Shown here one piece after another: positions 63,080 to 64,000 of a stretch of DNA of 64,000 bases; the stretch's first letter is position 1; each line of letters opens with the position of its first letter. A program made the translations under genes and the position numbers. Below the pieces are notes generated by a model. That model worked only from the letters and a program-made list of their open reading frames with translations, was not told the DNA's origin and ran no database searches. This DNA comes from Pseudomonas benzenivorans (GTDB taxonomy: Bacteria; Pseudomonadota; Gammaproteobacteria; Pseudomonadales; Pseudomonadaceae), in assembly GCF_033547155.1 (NCBI RefSeq), contig NZ_CP137892.1, forward strand, positions 1,736,001 through 1,800,000. Reading direction: 5' to 3'.

Positions 63080-64000
63080 GGATACTGATCGTCTCCGACG
63101 CCTGGTCGCCGCAGGTCAATGGTGTGGTGACCAGCCTGCAGGCGCTGGTCGCCGAGCTGCGTGGCCTGGGCCATCAGGTCAAGCTGCTGTCGCCCTCGGA
63201 TTTTCGTTCGCGGCCTTGTCCGACCTACCCGGAGATTCCACTGGTGTGGGATCTCTGGCGAGTCGGGCCGGCGATTCGCGAGTTTCGTCCGGATTGCGTT
63301 CATCTCGCCACCGAGGGGCCCCTGGGCTGGGCGGCGCGGAATTGGCTAGGCAAGCGTCGCCTGGCGTTCTCCAGCGCTGTCCACACGCGCTTTCCGGAGT
63401 ATCTCAACACCCGCTGGTCCTGGTTGCCGCTGAGTTGGGGCTATGCCTATCTGCGCTGGTTCCATCGGCCGAGCCAGGCGGTACTGGTGAGTACCGAGCG
63501 ATTGCGGGGCGAGTTGGCGGAGTGGCGAATCAGGCGTCTGGTGTTGTGGCGCAAGGGGGTCGACACGCGGCTGTTTCATCCCCGGGAGCGGGGGGCCGGT
63601 CCCGTGCAGCCGGTATTTCTCTGTGTCGGGCGCATCGCCGCGGAGAAAAACCTGCAGGCCTTCCTTGCCCTCGACCTGCCGGGGGAGCTGCAGGTAGTGG
63701 GTGATGGTCCGCAGCGCGAGGAGCTGCAGGCCCGCTTTCCGCGGGTGAGGTTTCTCGGCTACCGGCATGGAGAGGCCCTGGCCGAGGCCTATCGCCAGGC
63801 CAGCGTGCTGGTGTTTCCTTCGCGTACCGACACCTACGGTCTGGTAATGCTCGAGGCGCTGGCCTGCGGCACGCCGGTGGCTGCCTTTCCGGTCCCGGGG
63901 CCGCTGGATGTCTTGGAGCAGGGCGTCAACGGGGTGATGGCCGAGGACTTGCGCGAGGCCTGCCTGGCTGCGCTGGAGTTGGATCGCGCGCGGTGTGCCG
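63076..64000 (+). CDS. agt: GT4 glycosyltransferase, Agt-like (3' end missing)
   Basis: Begins MRILIVSDAWSPQVNGVVTSLQ at an ATG overlapping the plcP stop, and runs off the window end after 308 codons. The N-terminal GT-B half has the NGVV loop and LATEGPLGWAARNWL; the C-terminal half has LCVGRIAAEKNLQAFL and PSRTDTYGLVMLEALACGTPVAAF, the nucleotide-sugar-binding E-x7-E region. It matches diacylglycerol glycosyltransferases (Agt) that act on the PlcP product to make glycolipids replacing phospholipids. Sugar specificity cannot be read from this fragment. Confidence 0.8.
   Translation, partial: MRILIVSDAWSPQVNGVVTSLQALVAELRGLGHQVKLLSPSDFRSRPCPTYPEIPLVWDLWRVGPAIREFRPDCVHLATEGPLGWAARNWLGKRRLAFSSAVHTRFPEYLNTRWSWLPLSWGYAYLRWFHRPSQAVLVSTERLRGELAEWRIRRLVLWRKGVDTRLFHPRERGAGPVQPVFLCVGRIAAEKNLQAFLALDLPGELQVVGDGPQREELQARFPRVRFLGYRHGEALAEAYRQASVLVFPSRTDTYGLVMLEALACGTPVAAFPVPGPLDVLEQGVNGVMAEDLREACLAALELDRARCA

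Overview
The window is a chromosomal segment from a high-GC gammaproteobacterium of the genus Pseudomonas or a very close relative. The evidence is the gene content and order: moxR/bat operon next to the large NAD-dependent glutamate dehydrogenase, then pyrD, rmf, rlmL, dacB, yggL, plus DUF6685, DUF2835 and a Lap-type adhesion system. I see no rRNA, tRNA, CRISPR array, phage or complete insertion sequence. Coding density is high and most genes use strong Shine-Dalgarno sequences or 4-base stop/start overlaps.

Layout. (1) 1-6.9 kb: an envelope cluster on + (DUF1302 barrel cut by the window edge, DUF1329, YCF48-like beta-propeller, RND/MMPL exporter) closed by a good terminator. (2) 7.1-13.9 kb: a tightly coupled minus-strand operon moxR-DUF58-DUF4381-batA-batB-batD. 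(3) 14.3-32.2 kb: housekeeping genes: gdhB, DUF6685, DUF2835, pyrD, rmf with a structured leader, a possible small RNA, rlmL, dacB, yggL, an HD-GYP protein, an FUSC membrane protein and dgt. (4) 32.5-50.7 kb: DoxX, then a complete type I secretion system (lapC, lapB, lapE on minus) divergent from a 3649-residue RTX adhesin (lapA) and followed by the periplasmic protease lapG. (5) 50.8-64 kb: DUF454, YecA-like, recQ, DUF2804, a MarR regulator with an MFS pump, a FimV-like protein, a SelW-like protein, csaA with an EamA transporter, an AraC regulator, and a plcP-agt lipid-remodelling pair cut by the window end.

The most interesting part is the adhesin locus. LapA has an N-terminal retention module with a TAAG site of the kind LapG cleaves, and LapG itself lies just downstream; LapD, the c-di-GMP receptor that normally restrains LapG, is not in the window. 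The adhesin carries nine tandem 537-bp repeats, six of which form two copies of a 1611-bp three-unit block. A 271-bp palindromic MITE-like element sits between lapB and lapC; its ends supply the lapB stop codon and part of the lapC ribosome binding site. Just after lapA, a small conserved Pseudomonas gene is broken by one in-frame TGA. Other points worth checking are a three-half-site Pho-box-like sequence before plcP-agt, the rmf leader, a terminator-ended structured transcript candidate between rmf and rlmL, and a BatB protein whose metal-binding MIDAS motif is lost while its partner BatA keeps it.
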